Notes: generated from the letters alone by a model not told the origin. Positions 32,901-43,969 are shown, counted from the first letter of the stretch. The stretch: DNA of 64,000 nucleotides from Tigriopus japonicus (GCA_010645155.1 CM021317.1:735330-799329); one strand, 5' to 3'. Program-made: numbers and translations.

Positions 32901-33770
32901 GTGAGCAAAATGACACGCAAGAATTCCGATTTTTTCGGTATTTAGCGCGATCAATCGGACATTTACAAATAATAACAATTGAAGCCTAAAGAAAAAAAAA
33001 ATCAATCGGGATTCATTGAAATTTTCACAGGCATTTCAAAAAAAAGTTAGAGCCTCATTCTCGTTATAACTGACATTCCCCTTGTACATATTTGGTTCTG
33101 GATTGCGTGAGTTCTGTTGCCTTACTAAAATCCCAAAAATAGCACCAATTGCCAGCCTCGCAGGCCAAAAATCCGTTATGATATTCGATCTTCAAGGACG
33201 GGTTCACCATCGGAAAATTGAATGGAAAAGTCAGAGAGGCTAAGGATCTGGTGTTCCCCGAAATGGGATTCATTTCGCCGAATCTTACATTGGCCAGGTA
33301 CAATTCTATAGCAGATCCAATAGAATCTTGAGGACCGACGGACAGTAATAACTCTGGCCAAGGGCATCTAGAATTTGATGGACTGCGCATGACCGACCAA
33401 AATCGAATAGACTTCCTACACATAAGAAACATAAGAAAGGAAAAAGCCCCCTTTTCCCTTTTCCTATGTACTAAATCAACTCGATCTTGGTCAGCCAAGT
33501 TGAATCCAGTGTATTCTAGAAATCCTTGCTTGCCCTGGCAAAGAAAATGTGTGTTTACCTGAAATGGGCTCGAGATTGACGACGTGTTTGCTTTTCAGAA
33601 AGACCTCTTTACCGTGATTCTTGTTCCCATTCATTGGTTGTCCCAAGCAAGCCAAAGCAGTAAAATTGAAGCTCACCAATTGACACATCTGGGTGGCTTT
33701 ATCAATTTCAATGCCGTGGCATTTTTCACCATCGATTTCCATCAGACAATTGGCCATGCACTTCTCTGCT
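29991..33770 (-). CDS. PAN-kelch secreted protein, paralog C
   Basis: Exons 2-5 are 33559-33770, 33126-33305, about 31645-31893 and 29991-about 30448. The 212-nt and 180-nt exon sizes equal those of A and B, and GT-AG ends serve introns 2 and 3. Protein features: PAN cysteines (EKCMANCLMEI, CHGIEI, QMCQL), the spacer exon, then kelch repeats (MAIGGRSG; VLCVGGYQ, WSHAPEYDLPAE). It is clearly diverged from A/B. No first exon lies next to it: the homologous promoter region at 34670-34990 has lost its ATG (TACGG where A and B have ATGG) and a MITE sits where exon 1 should be. An intact, phase-compatible exon 1 lies at 40201-40355; with it the protein would be 417 residues. The last intron (30449-31644) has hairpin borders and no GT-AG. 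Confidence 0.65.
30715..31175. mobile_element. Fragment of CAGGGTTGG-family element
   Basis: Contains ATCCCCTCCAAAAAGAGTCC, GGGATAAACGGGATTTT arrays and an internal AGGGTTAGTTGG. It matches both halves of 25487-26670 in the opposite orientation. Neither outer terminus is intact. Confidence 0.65.
31176..31445. mobile_element. Foldback element in intron 4 of gene C
   Basis: Arms of about 105 bp: TCGGTTGTTCAGGTTGTTTG... at the left and the complement ...CTACCTCAACAACCGA at the right, around a loop near 31290-31335. Part of the end (AAGGTCGGTTGTTGAGGTAG) also occurs at 15630-15650. Confidence 0.75.
31929..33084 (-). mobile_element. Mariner element with decayed transposase
   Basis: 1,156 bp between TA dinucleotides (31927-31928 and 33085-33086). 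The ends carry a TIR of at least 24 bp (GAATGTCAGTTATAACGAGA at 31935; its complement at 33053-33076). On the minus strand the end of a mariner transposase is readable (HPPYSPDLASNDFW near 32210, with the last catalytic Asp), then a stop. Upstream the frame is broken by several stops and shifts. It fills most of intron 3 of kelch gene C and leaves both splice sites intact. Confidence 0.85.
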
Positions 33771-34088
33771 CTAAAATCAGGAAAAATAAATTAAAGAAAA
33801 GGTCCGGGATCAAGATTGTCCTTTTGTAATTCCTTAATACTTCATTGTTTGGCCCAATAGTCCTTTGAGATTCATATGCTATCAATGTGTTTTCGGGAAA
33901 TTACTGGCAATTCGTTGTTATCAGGTTAGAAATCTTGGAATTTGTAAAGGACAAAACGTGCCTTAACTGGAAAATGACAGTGGGGAATAAGAACACAAGG
34001 CACTCACACTTGGATCTCGTAATAAAGGCTAAGCAAGTATTTTGAAACTGGGGCTAGAACACCCTAGAAAAGTTGTGATCATCATGAC

Positions 34089-34656
34089 TAGGGCCCGGAA
34101 ATACATTTTTTAAAATATAAAATATTTTGAAAATATTTCTCCATTTTTCCTCGATTTTTTAAATATTTTGGCTGTTTCAAGGAAAAAAAATAAATATTTT
34201 CTCGAATATTTGAGTCAGAAAAAATATTTCAAGCAAAATTGAGGAAAATAAATGGATGACAAGAGAAAACAAACCAAGCCCTTTAAGGGCTATAGCCCAA
34301 GAGAGCTTACCCAAAATGAACCAAAAATATAAAAATTTCTACAAAATGGCATTTGTATTGAGATTAGACATTCACAACCAAAACTACTGTCAAACACGAA
34401 AAAAAACTACGCCATCTATTGAGGTTTATTGAAAATTGTATTTGTAAATCAATTACTTGTCAAGTATGCCTCTATCCACGGTCAAATGCGTTAAATTCAC
34501 CAAAACAAACTGGAAAATCGGTGCACACAGACAAAAATATCAAATAATGGCGTTGTCAAAAAAATATTTGGATTTTTTCAAATATTTAGGGCTTTTAAAT
34601 GAAATATATATTGGATATTTTGACACTTTTTTGCAAATGTTTTTTTCCGGGCCCTA
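34089..34656. mobile_element. hAT-like MITE, TAGGGCCCGG family, copy 3
   Basis: 568 bp with ends TAGGGCCCGGAAATAC and TTTTTCCGGGCCCTA, and an 8-bp duplication ATCATGAC (34081-34088 and 34657-34664). It lies exactly where exon 1 of gene C would be expected by homology with A and B. Confidence 0.85.
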
Positions 34657-34664
34657 ATCATGAC

Positions 34665-34995
34665 CGACTGACTCGGTACGGTTTAATAAGACTGGATGAA
34701 TCTTTGGAAGTAAATACATCCTGATCTTAAAGTACTTTTAAGTCGTCAACAAGAAAATCCCAACAATTTTGAAGCAAATGATAGTCCCTGCATTTGATTG
34801 ATAACCCCTTATTTCACATATCTTTGACATCTGAAGTGCTCCAGAGATTGATGATAATGACCTTGTTTTTTGGTCGATATGTTTTGCTCATTCTTCCGGT
34901 TTTTATTTGCATTTTTTGCATGACTGACCCTGGTCTTTCTCCATGGGAACAAATGAGTGAATTTTTACAAGACAAGATCCAAAACATCAAGTAAT
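34665..34995. promoter_or_regulatory. Relic of the PAN-kelch upstream region (gene C)
   Basis: Homologous to 5395-5720 and 14505-14830, the region upstream of exon 1 in A and B. The sequence GTCGTCAACAAGAAAATCCC is exact in all three. The start codon context is destroyed and the divergent small ORF has an early stop. Confidence 0.5.
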
Positions 34996-34997
34996 CG

Positions 34998-36058
34998 TGC
35001 ACAGTGTTTCAAATGAGTTTTTAGGTTTGGATCATGGCATTTTTTAATTCAAAAAATTAAATAATTCAATGGGGAACAGCTTTACTTTATGCATCAAATA
35101 AGTTTAAGTCCAGCGAAAAAGTTATGTACTCAAAACAATTAAATATAACATTTTTGTAGTGATGGACCGAAAGTGCTTTCGGCCGAAATTTCGGTTTCGG
35201 TTTCAGTTATGCCTACCGAAACCGAAAGGAGACAAGCGCTATAGAGGATGGAGTTTGAGAACAAAATCGAAAAAAGTTTTCTTTCAAAAACCTCTGAAAT
35301 TTAAGTTTCCCGACTTTTCAAAATTTGCGCCTACCCAACATCGAACACATGAGCAATTTTGATTTTTAAGGTGTATTTTGGATTTATACAATTTTGTAGT
35401 CAGGTGTTTTCGGTTTCAGTTTCGGTTAAGCCCTCTTTCGGCCGAAACTTTTGGTTTAGGTTATGAGCCCTTTCGGTCCATCACTACATTTTTGAAACAC
35501 GATTCAATTCATATTTTGAGACCTTTTACTTACCCGTTGAATTCAAATTGAATAAAAATGCATTCACCAATAACCAAGTTACTTGGGTTAAATCGTCCAT
35601 TTTTGACCCAAAAGAGCTACAGGTATATCAATTTCTCTAATAAATAAAGATTTCATGTAGTTTTCCAATGTCGCTAAAGAAAATGACATTTCTGAGTTTT
35701 GAAGTTAATGTAAAAGTAGCTCAAAATAATATATAATATCATTTAGAATATACCTAAAGTATGTTTTTGGGACAATATATTACATACTTATTTAGAGTAC
35801 ACTATGTTGTGTGGGCGACAAAAATTGCAAAGAAATGAGTTGAGCAGATTCATCTTCAAATATACCAATGTTCAAAATGTGACCATGTTCAAAATTGACC
35901 GAAAACAAATCCTGAAACATCAACCATTTTTTTTTCAAAATTTCCAAATATTGCCCAACCCAAAGTGTCTTTGACATTGCAAGATATTTTTTCTTGAAAA
36001 ATGTATTAAAAGTGCATTTTAAATGGTATTATATATCATTTTGAGCTATTTTGGCCGA
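34998..36058. mobile_element. Foldback relative, truncated
   Basis: The left end CACAGTGTTTCAAATGAG and arm match 21169; loop sequences follow to 36058. It is interrupted by the MITE at 35157-35486, and the right arm is lost next to a truncated TAGTGATGG-family end (36050-36092). Confidence 0.6.
35157..35486. mobile_element. hAT-like MITE, TAGTGATGGACC family, copy 2
   Basis: 330 bp with ends TAGTGATGGACCGAAAG and CTTTCGGTCCATCACTA, and an 8-bp duplication CATTTTTG (35149-35156 and 35487-35494). Confidence 0.9.
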
Positions 36059-36092
36059 AATTATGGCCGAAAGCGCTTTCGGTCCATCACTT

Positions 36093-36704
36093 TTTTTGGG
36101 GTCGTTTGTCGTTTTTACTTCGTTTTACATTTGAGTAAAGGAACTTGACTTAAAATTAACAATTATTTTTCCTCAAATGATCCTTGTTTGTTGTAATTGG
36201 GTTTGAAAAATATACCTTAGGCCTTGGTATTCAAATTTTAAAAACGTTTTGTATTTTCGGTATTTAAACATTTTAAAAACCAACAATTCTCAGCTATTGT
36301 ATTCAAATAGTGACCAAGCATTACAGAATTCAATTGCATCCAAGTTCTAACTCTCGGTGTGTATAAGACAAAATAAAAGTGCTCGATTTGGCCACCCTGA
36401 CTTCGAGGGAAATTCAAAAAAGAATCGAGGAGATCGATTTCACGAACTTCTACCTTCCTTTTCCGATGCAATGAGCTTTTGGAGTGATGGTAAGGCCATA
36501 ATTAGACATCAAACGTGCCAAATTTTATCCCTTTAAGTATTGAATATATTGATTGATATGAGTTTCTAGAAAAATTAATTTCTGCCATTTTCTACTTACT
36601 ACCATTTTCTGCCACTTTTTTTCGCATGAATAAAAGCCATTTTCCGCCACCAATATCTGCCAGGTGGCAGAAAATGGCTTTTATTTATATGCTATCACTG
36701 GTTA
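36093..36704. other. No gene recognised; one hairpin
   Basis: AT-rich. A stem forms between AAAAGCCATTTTCCGCCACC (about 36626) and GGTGGCAGAAAATGGCTTTT (about 36663). No conserved frame. Confidence 0.45.
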
Positions 36705-37190
36705 CTGGTGGCAGATCTATGCAACCCTTGAATAGTAATTTGATCAGGAAAAGTATTCAAAAAAATTTCTAAAACTGCTTTAGAAGCTGTCAGAGGATCA
36801 GCTGCTACATATTCCTGACGAAGACTAATGGGCAAATGATTGAACAATGAAGAAGCCCGATAAACAAGAGAGGAGCACTTCATTGTTCGAACAAGCCTCA
36901 GAACGCACGTAAAACCTCTACGATCGTTGCAACTGATCTCAAATCCTGGGTTAGGACAGAGCCCATGAACGCTCTTGAAAACATATAGTATCAGATACCT
37001 TTCATACCTCTCTGCGCACTGTACAGCCCTAATTTCTGGAGTCTCTCCCATTACGAGAGCTCTTTCATTCCTGTGATGTTCCTTGTAAAACATTTTTGGA
37101 CCTGCTCGACCTTTTGCAAACCTGCTGAACTAATATTTGTGAGGCACATTCAAGATATGGCTGAACATATCTTTTACTTTTATTAAAGGC
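36705..37190 (-). mobile_element. LINE ORF2 C-terminus and 3' end, copy 3
   Basis: The minus-strand frame 36695-37093 (ERYLILYVFKSVHGL, NPGFEISC, LVRTMKCSSLVYRA) matches the segment after the frame break in the 24.2-kb and 28.0-kb copies, and here it is open. The RT palm is missing. Confidence 0.75.
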
Positions 37191-37851
37191 TAACTGAGAG
37201 AGTTGGCATTGTTACATTATATCTGGACTTGAAAGGGAGACAGATTCAGCCACATTATTGATGTTGAAAATGACACTTGTTCTTTTCTCAACCAAATACC
37301 ATATATGCCTCTTATGATTGATTTTAGAACCTCAGGCACAAGTCTAGGATCTCACGACATTTTTTGCGCCAAATTTGACAAAATTCAGGTTATTAGGCAT
37401 CAGGCAGATGCTATTAATATTTCTAATTTTAACTGGGTTTCAAAAATCAATCTTTGGGCTTGTAATCTTAACGCCTTTTGAATTCGTTCGCAATTTTTGT
37501 TCTGCTTCAGTTTAAAGTTACAAAACGTCAAACTCAAAGAAGGGCTTTTGAAACCTTTCTTGTAAATTAGGAATATTAGTATGACGTGACCACCCTGAAA
37601 AAACCGAATATGGTGTGCCTCTTGTGGTCCATTTTTGAACCTCAAGCACAACAGATCCGGGGTCGGGGGCTCATTGAAAAAATCATTGATCAATTCTTGA
37701 TTTCCAAATCCGTGCCTTAGTACAATTACTGATGATTCCACTTTGTAAATAATTGATTCAGGTCTTGTAAATAACCATCAAACAACGCCAATTCTTAAAG
37801 ATGTAATAAAGATGATATAAATGATGTTAAAGATTATTATATAGATGTTAT
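37191..37851. other. No gene recognised
   Basis: Holds a 113-codon minus-strand ORF (37400-37741) without recognisable features, which I do not call. It ends in GTTAT, one half of the target duplication of the LTR element. Confidence 0.45.
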
Positions 37852-40168
37852 TGTATGAACGTAGACTGTTTATTGGTATATATAATTTGGAGAGCAAAGT
37901 TACCGGTAGAAACGGAACAATATCGCGTAACCTTACAACTCCCCCTTTAAGCTATTAAACAATAAAATGTGCCATAGGGAAATTCTGACATTAATGCAAG
38001 ACATAACAAACAAAATTGAATAAACACAATTGTATGAGAAATGAAGTGATGAACAAATCTTCGTTACCCTGTTGACCTCGGGCTTGCTAGAATTTCCTCC
38101 CATCGTAGGTCTTTGCGTTAGCCGCAAAGTGAACCGCATTTTTATTTGCTCTCGTACGTTGACTACGTCGCAACACAGGCTTGGACATAGTAGGGGCCAC
38201 AGGTTTTGACGATTCTTTAAGAGATGATAACACTGTAGGCGTCGGTTGCGGTCGTATATATCGACGATTGCGTAGGATGCTTCGGCCATAATTCAACTCT
38301 ATTTCGTATGAGCGACCATTCTCACGTATTTTTTTTGACAGTACCCTTGGAATTCCATAGCTTGTTGACAGGGTTTTGAAGAAGAACTGTACTGCCAATA
38401 TCAAGTGGCCGTAAAGTTTTGGTGTGAATGTCATGTCGAGCTTTTCCTTCAATGCGGGTTTGGTGACGCGCGCGTGCTGCGTTCTTAAGGGAGCACTGAG
38501 ATTGAGGCAGGAATGGTAGAAGGCCCCTCTGACGGCGGCCAAGGAACATCTCAGCTGGGCTGAAACCATCAGTTCTTGGGACATTTCGCCATTCAGAAAG
38601 AGCTCGGTAAAAGTCCTCCTTGCTTTTTAGGCATTTTCCCAATAGCTTTTTAATAGACTTTACACCTGCTTCAGCTAGCCCATTGCTTTGTGGATGGGCG
38701 ACAGAGGAGAGAACGTGGGTTACATTGTACTCCTTACAAAAGCGTCGAAAAGGTTCTCGGAATTGGGGACCCCCATCAGAGTAGATGGTAGTTGGAAATC
38801 CCCAGTCTTGAAACCAGGACAGAAGGGCAGATGTGACAGCAGCGGTATCTGTCTTGTGGAGGCGTTTAACAAATGGAAAGCCAGAGAATCTATCAATCAT
38901 TAGTAACCACGTTTGACCATGAAGGTGGAAGAGATCTGTGGCAACTTCTTCCATGGGCCCTTGTGCTTCTTGAATGATGAGTGGTTCCGCAGCCTGTGAA
39001 GGCAAGTACTCTTGACACGTTGGGCATCTCGCAATGATTTGTTTGATGTCATTTGTCATACCTGGCCAGTAATAAAGTTGTTGGGCTGCTTTCTTTGTCT
39101 TGCCCTGACCTGCATGAGGTACGTGAAGCAGGCGAAGAATCTCTGGCCGACATTCGGCTGGGACCACAATCCTTGAGTCATCCAAGAGAAGCAAGGTGTC
39201 ACTTGCATCGTCAAGCAATGACAAGCGATTCCATATATTGGAAAAGGCATGCGCCGGGTGATCAAACGGAAGCCTTTTTGCCTCTAGGCCGTCTCGCAAT
39301 GCTAGTGTGATAGCTTTGTACTTGGAATCCGTAGCAGCAGCCTCAAAAAGAGGTTGAAACACCGGGTCAGAAGCAACAGTGTTACAAAATCTGACATTGA
39401 TGGTGTCATCCTCTTCAGGGGCCAAAACTGGTGCCCGTGATAGAGCATCAGCGATGAGGTGGTTGCGATCTTGTTGCCAAATGACGTCAAAATTGTACAC
39501 CAACATTTTCTCACGAAGACGCAGAAGTCTGGGGTTTTCTACTTCATGTAAGGCCTTATTGAAGATACCAACAAGGGGGCGATGGTCGGTAATGACAGTG
39601 AAGTGCTGCAAACCACGCAAATAATAAGCACACTTTCCCATTGCCCAAGATATTGCTAGGCACTCAAGCTCAATAACAGAATAGCGAGACTGTGTGTCCG
39701 TTAAGCTCCGTGAGCCACAAGTAATGAGTCTCTGACCCTCGTTGTCGGTCTGCAAGAGGACGAAACCGAGCCCATGAAGGCGAGATGCGTCTGTTAACAA
39801 CTGTGTAGGCAGCCCTGGGTGGAATGGACGGTTAAATAAATTTGATATTAGGGCTGTTTTTACCATCTCAAACTGCTCTTGATGGTCCGGTAGCCAGTTG
39901 TAGGCAACGTCCTTACGGAGTAAACGGCGTAGATTTGACGTCATTTGTGCCAAGTCTGGGACAAAATGTCCAAGCTGGTTAGCTAATCCAAGAAACGACC
40001 GCAGCTCAGAAACATTAGTGGGAACTGGAAAGTCTTTGATTGCTTGTGGCGCCCATGTGGAGCGCACCTCCGATCTGCGCCATGTATGAACGTAGACTGT
40101 TTATTGGTATATATAATTTGGAGAGCAAAGTTACCGGTAGAAACGGAACAATATCGCGTAACCTTACA
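37852..40168 (-). mobile_element. Gypsy-type LTR retrotransposon, internally deleted
   Basis: Two 86-bp LTRs, 37852-37937 and 40083-40168, run TG...CA and are flanked by a perfect 5-bp duplication GTTAT (37847-37851 and 40169-40173). On the minus strand the 5' LTR is followed at once by a primer-binding-site-like TGGCGCAGATCGGAGG, and the 3' LTR is preceded by a purine tract AAAGGGGGAG. Only the end of RT, RNase H and integrase remain between them; gag, protease and most of RT are gone. Ends this intact point to a recent insertion of an already shortened copy. Confidence 0.9.
38087..40067 (-). pseudogene. LTR retroelement pol remnant (RNase H-integrase)
   Basis: The 581-residue frame 38322-40067 begins inside the RT connection region. 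RNase H: acidic residues in LLTDAS (Asp 93), IELE (about 133), ITDHRP (161) and IADALS (207). Integrase: zinc-binding H315, H318, C348, C351, then a DDE core at Asp 378 (ATDLF), Asp 431 (YSDGG) and Glu 466 (GLAEAG). The frame ends at an A8 run near 38330. The integrase tail (Arg-rich, RRSQRTR) carries on in the next frame to 38087, so a one-base slip disabled it. The N-terminal two-thirds of a normal Gag-Pol is absent. Confidence 0.85.
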
Positions 40169-40169
40169 G

Positions 40170-40738
40170 TTATAAAGATTAGAAATGTCTTGGAACTCAC
40201 GTGTATGATCCTCTTGTCTTAAATTTGGGCTGACAGCTCGATGATTCCATTTGAAAAGCCAAGGTCTCTTGAGTGTTTCCCTTCACTTGGTTTGCTGACA
40301 AGTAGAGATAGCACGATGCCAGGAACCAAAAGAAGAGGTTTCCGTTCTGATCCATAGTTCAGTATCCACTGGTTGTGCTGTAGCGAGTGAATGGGTTCTT
40401 CTTCTTTATAATTATGATACTTGACCTTCATGTGGCAATAAGAGGTGAGAATAAACTTTATATATTTGACAAGTTTTTGGCATTTTGACGGACTGTTGTT
40501 GTCTCCTACAATCCGACAAAATGCCGTACAATTTTATGACAACGGCAGGGTTTAATGCAAGTACAGTTTCATTATACTTCCGGTTTTTATTTGCATTTGA
40601 TTGCAGAAATTGAGGTGACTTTTCCAAGTGATCTCAAGGTCAAAGTACTTCTGGAATGATCCAGACTTAAAATTTTAATAATAACAAGCCCCAGAAGGGC
40701 TGTCCGAACTCGTTTTTTGTAAGCTAATAAAATCAATG
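40170..40738. repeat. Upstream-region repeat, matches 19280-19860
   Basis: The exon 1 copy and about 380 bp beyond it (CTGTCCGAACTCGTTTTT at about 40700) recur at 19.3-19.86 kb in the same orientation. The 19.86-kb copy is uninterrupted where the 40739 element starts. Confidence 0.75.
40201..40355 (-). CDS. First exon of a PAN-kelch gene (probably gene C)
   Basis: ATG at 40355; signal peptide with core FFWFLASCYLYL; then TQETLAFQM, the PAN-domain start CQPKFKTRGSYT, and a GTGAGT donor in phase 2. That phase fits the acceptor of exon 2 in every paralog. The nearest downstream exon 2 on this strand is at 33770 (gene C), 6.4 kb away across the LTR element and other insertions. It may serve gene C or be stranded like 19309-19463. 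Confidence 0.6.
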
Positions 40739-41154
40739 GAGCGCGGTAAATAGGTCACACTGTAAAAAGGTCACGAGGTAAAAAGGTCACGGTAAAAGGA
40801 TCACAGACCCGGGCAGCTTAATAATTAGCCAAGAGGGTGACCCCAAGGGCTCTAGTATGTTCCATTACTGAATATTGTCCCATGGGACCCAATATTAACA
40901 AAGTGGAACACAACCATCCCAATCCTCGTCTTATATGCATAGTCAACACGATGTAACTCTCAATAGATTTTAGAACAATGGTCCGAACCCGCCTGGGATC
41001 CGTTGGACCAGGGCGGGTGTTCTTGCCCCTTTAGAGTCAATATTACACCCTTCTTTGTAGATATACCAATGGGCTTCTAAGATATTCTGAGGGGAACATA
41101 CTAATAGTAAACACGATAACTCAAGTAAAACATATTTTACCAATCAATGTTAAA

Positions 41155-41499
41155 ATGCAGATCGTGAAGAGTTTACTAATGCCTCACATCGAATATGGAC
41201 TTGCTATTTATGGAAATGCGCGAGCGATTGGTCAGATTAGCAAACTGCAAAAATGGGGTTTAAGGGAAGCTCATGGTGGGAAATATAATTGTCACACAAG
41301 TCCAATCATGAAATCTAGCGGTATACTTGCAGTTGAGGACCTATATCATTTGAAATGCATAGTCACTGTAAGTAAGATGATTGAAGGAATCGGGCCAATC
41401 GAGGTTCTTGAAGAAAACTTTAAATACTATCCCAAAAAGGGAAGGCAAATCAATTACATCGAAACAAGAAAACCGGAATCTAGATTAATGGACTCATTT
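41155..41499 (+). mobile_element. LINE RT C-terminal fragment, cut by gap
   Basis: The frame reads VKSLLMPHIEYGLAIYGNAR, then ISKLQKWGLREAHGG and GILAVEDLYHLKC. This is the typical post-palm region of Jockey-group reverse transcriptases. It runs into the gap at 41500. Confidence 0.65.
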
Positions 41500-42451
41500 N
41501 NNNNNNNNNNNNNNNNNNNNNNNNNNNNNNNNNNNNNNNNNNNNNNNNNNNNNNNNNNNNNNNNNNNNNNNNNNNNNNNNNNNNNNNNNNNNNNNNNNNN
41601 NNNNNNNNNNNNNNNNNNNNNNNNNNNNNNNNNNNNNNNNNNNNNNNNNNNNNNNNNNNNNNNNNNNNNNNNNNNNNNNNNNNNNNNNNNNNNNNNNNNN
41701 NNNNNNNNNNNNNNNNNNNNNNNNNNNNNNNNNNNNNNNNNNNNNNNNNNNNNNNNNNNNNNNNNNNNNNNNNNNNNNNNNNNNNNNNNNNNNNNNNNNN
41801 NNNNNNNNNNNNNNNNNNNNNNNNNNNNNNNNNNNNNNNNNNNNNNNNNNNNNNNNNNNNNNNNNNNNNNNNNNNNNNNNNNNNNNNNNNNNNNNNNNNN
41901 NNNNNNNNNNNNNNNNNNNNNNNNNNNNNNNNNNNNNNNNNNNNNNNNNNNNNNNNNNNNNNNNNNNNNNNNNNNNNNNNNNNNNNNNNNNNNNNNNNNN
42001 NNNNNNNNNNNNNNNNNNNNNNNNNNNNNNNNNNNNNNNNNNNNNNNNNNNNNNNNNNNNNNNNNNNNNNNNNNNNNNNNNNNNNNNNNNNNNNNNNNNN
42101 NNNNNNNNNNNNNNNNNNNNNNNNNNNNNNNNNNNNNNNNNNNNNNNNNNNNNNNNNNNNNNNNNNNNNNNNNNNNNNNNNNNNNNNNNNNNNNNNNNNN
42201 NNNNNNNNNNNNNNNNNNNNNNNNNNNNNNNNNNNNNNNNNNNNNNNNNNNNNNNNNNNNNNNNNNNNNNNNNNNNNNNNNNNNNNNNNNNNNNNNNNNN
42301 NNNNNNNNNNNNNNNNNNNNNNNNNNNNNNNNNNNNNNNNNNNNNNNNNNNNNNNNNNNNNNNNNNNNNNNNNNNNNNNNNNNNNNNNNNNNNNNNNNNN
42401 NNNNNNNNNNNNNNNNNNNNNNNNNNNNNNNNNNNNNNNNNNNNNNNNNNN
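41500..42451. other. Assembly gap (952 N)
   Basis: Run of N inside a repetitive element. Confidence 0.99.
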
Positions 42452-43049
42452 GTAAAGCTCCAAAACCATCATGGTATCAAACAAAATGCCGTTTTTTGTA
42501 CGTGTTTCTCTTCAATATCAAAGGTCTTTTTTAAGTGCTTGCCATTTTTTAATCAATAGAATAATTTTGCAAATTCTTATAAAACCGAGAGTCAAAATGT
42601 CCAAACTGGCAATTCGACATTTTTTGTAGCATCTAAGTCAAAAGGGCGGTCTGTAAAACGCGAAAACCCTTGCACTGACCAAAATCTTGCATTGACGAAC
42701 AAGCCTTTTCTCTTTTTTCATCCGCCCACAATAAGATTTTTGAAGAGATCACTTAAACCTCCCCCTGCATGCCTCATTGTTATTGAATTGAGTTGCGACC
42801 ACGCCAACTTCAATTTTTGGTGTTAACTTTTGAATAGTACAACTGCAAATTATCTTTAACCTATACCTTTGTTAAAGAGAAACTCCTTGCTATTTGATTT
42901 GCTGAATTATTTGTTGCTGTTTAGTGTCATACTGACGTTTTCTTAACGTCCAGTTAATCCCATAATTGATAAATTGTCTCAACCTCAGTTAAAGTATGAT
43001 GTTCAGCCCAACAACATTATGTGTTTGCAATGATTGCAAGACCTTTTCC

Positions 43050-43385
43050 TCGTGTGACCTTTTTACCTTGTGACCTATTTACCGTGTGACCTTTTTACTG
43101 TGACCTATTTACCGTGTGACCTTTTTACTGTGACTTATTTACCGTGTGACCTTTTTACTGTGACTTATTTACCGTGTGACCTTTTTACTGTGACCTATTT
43201 ACCGTGTGACCTTTTTACTGTGACCTATTTACCCCGTGACCTTTTTGCCGTGACCTATTTACCTGTGACCGTTTTGCTTGTGACCTTTTTACCTACAATC
43301 CTTTTAAATGTGACCTTTTTTTCCTCGTGACCTTTTTGCTGTGACCCATTTACTTGTGACCGTTTTATTTGTGACCGTTTTACCT
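43050..43385. repeat. GTGACC minisatellite array
   Basis: About ten units of CGTGTGACCTTTTTACTGTG-type sequence with TATTTAC spacers, degenerate at both ends. The 86-codon ORF across it only reflects the repeat. Confidence 0.9.
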
Positions 43386-43869
43386 TCAATCAAATCAATG
43401 CATTAGAAATGTCACTTTTTCAAAATAATATGAAATCTCACTTAAAAAGAATTTAAACAAGAGGTATACTGTATTTCATATCTTTTTAAAGTGCACTATG
43501 GTGTTTGTTTGTTGTTTGTTTGGGGTGGAGTCAGAACGCAGCTTCACAGCTGTGATCTGATAGAGGCTGTCCGCCACATAGGGATATTGCCGCTCCACTT
43601 GGACAAGCTAACATGCAAGCATTAATTTTTACCTCACCCTCGGGAATGACCCCAGGTTCGCCCATTTAAGCCGTCAAGGGCCGTGACTATTGCATGTAAC
43701 TTAATACCACAGGCCACTAGAACTCGGCAAGCCCGGGATCGAACCGGGGCTTGCCTATTTTTGCATTGAAAGACAGTTCAACGCTAAATTTTGACTCCGA
43801 AGAGTTGGGTTTGTAGATTTGATTGTTGCATTGAAAGACGGTTCAAATGCTAAATTTGGACTCCGAAGA

Positions 43870-43967
43870 GTTGAGTTTGGAGAGTGGCAGTCAGCCGGGA
43901 TCGAACCCCAGCCTTCCGCACAACCCGACGCAGTACGCACTACGCCATGCCTCACCCCCCCCCCGTG
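43870..43967 (-). mobile_element. tRNA-like SINE head, second family
   Basis: On the minus strand: GGCGTAGTGCGTACTGC resembles an A box and GGTTCGATCCCGGC is a good B box. No acceptor stem forms, so it is not a functional tRNA. A second B-box-like GGTTCGATCCCGGG lies at about 43735-43748. Confidence 0.5.
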
Positions 43968-43969
43968 CA

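Larger units (their letters stand above)
40739..43391. mobile_element. TIR element with GTGACC minisatellite ends
   Basis: The left end has GGTAAATAGGTCACA and AAAAAGGTCACG units (40740-40805). The right end has a long array of about 28-bp units (CGTGTGACCTTTTTACTGTG) in the opposite orientation, 43050-43385. The 9-bp duplication AAATCAATG lies at 40730-40738 and 43392-43400, and the 19.86-kb repeat shows the unoccupied site. Inside are a LINE RT fragment and a 952-bp gap. The layout resembles 15190-16243, with an unrelated sequence. Confidence 0.7.

Noticed and set aside
38688..39624. Plus-strand ORFs in the LTR element
   Set aside because: Antisense shadows of the pol frame.
43070..43330. 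86-aa plus-strand ORF of repeated CDLFTVTYLP units
   Set aside because: It is only the translation of the GTGACC minisatellite.
43885..43960. tRNA gene on the minus strand
   Set aside because: A and B boxes are present but no acceptor stem forms, and the sequence is flanked by repeat relics. Called a SINE head instead.
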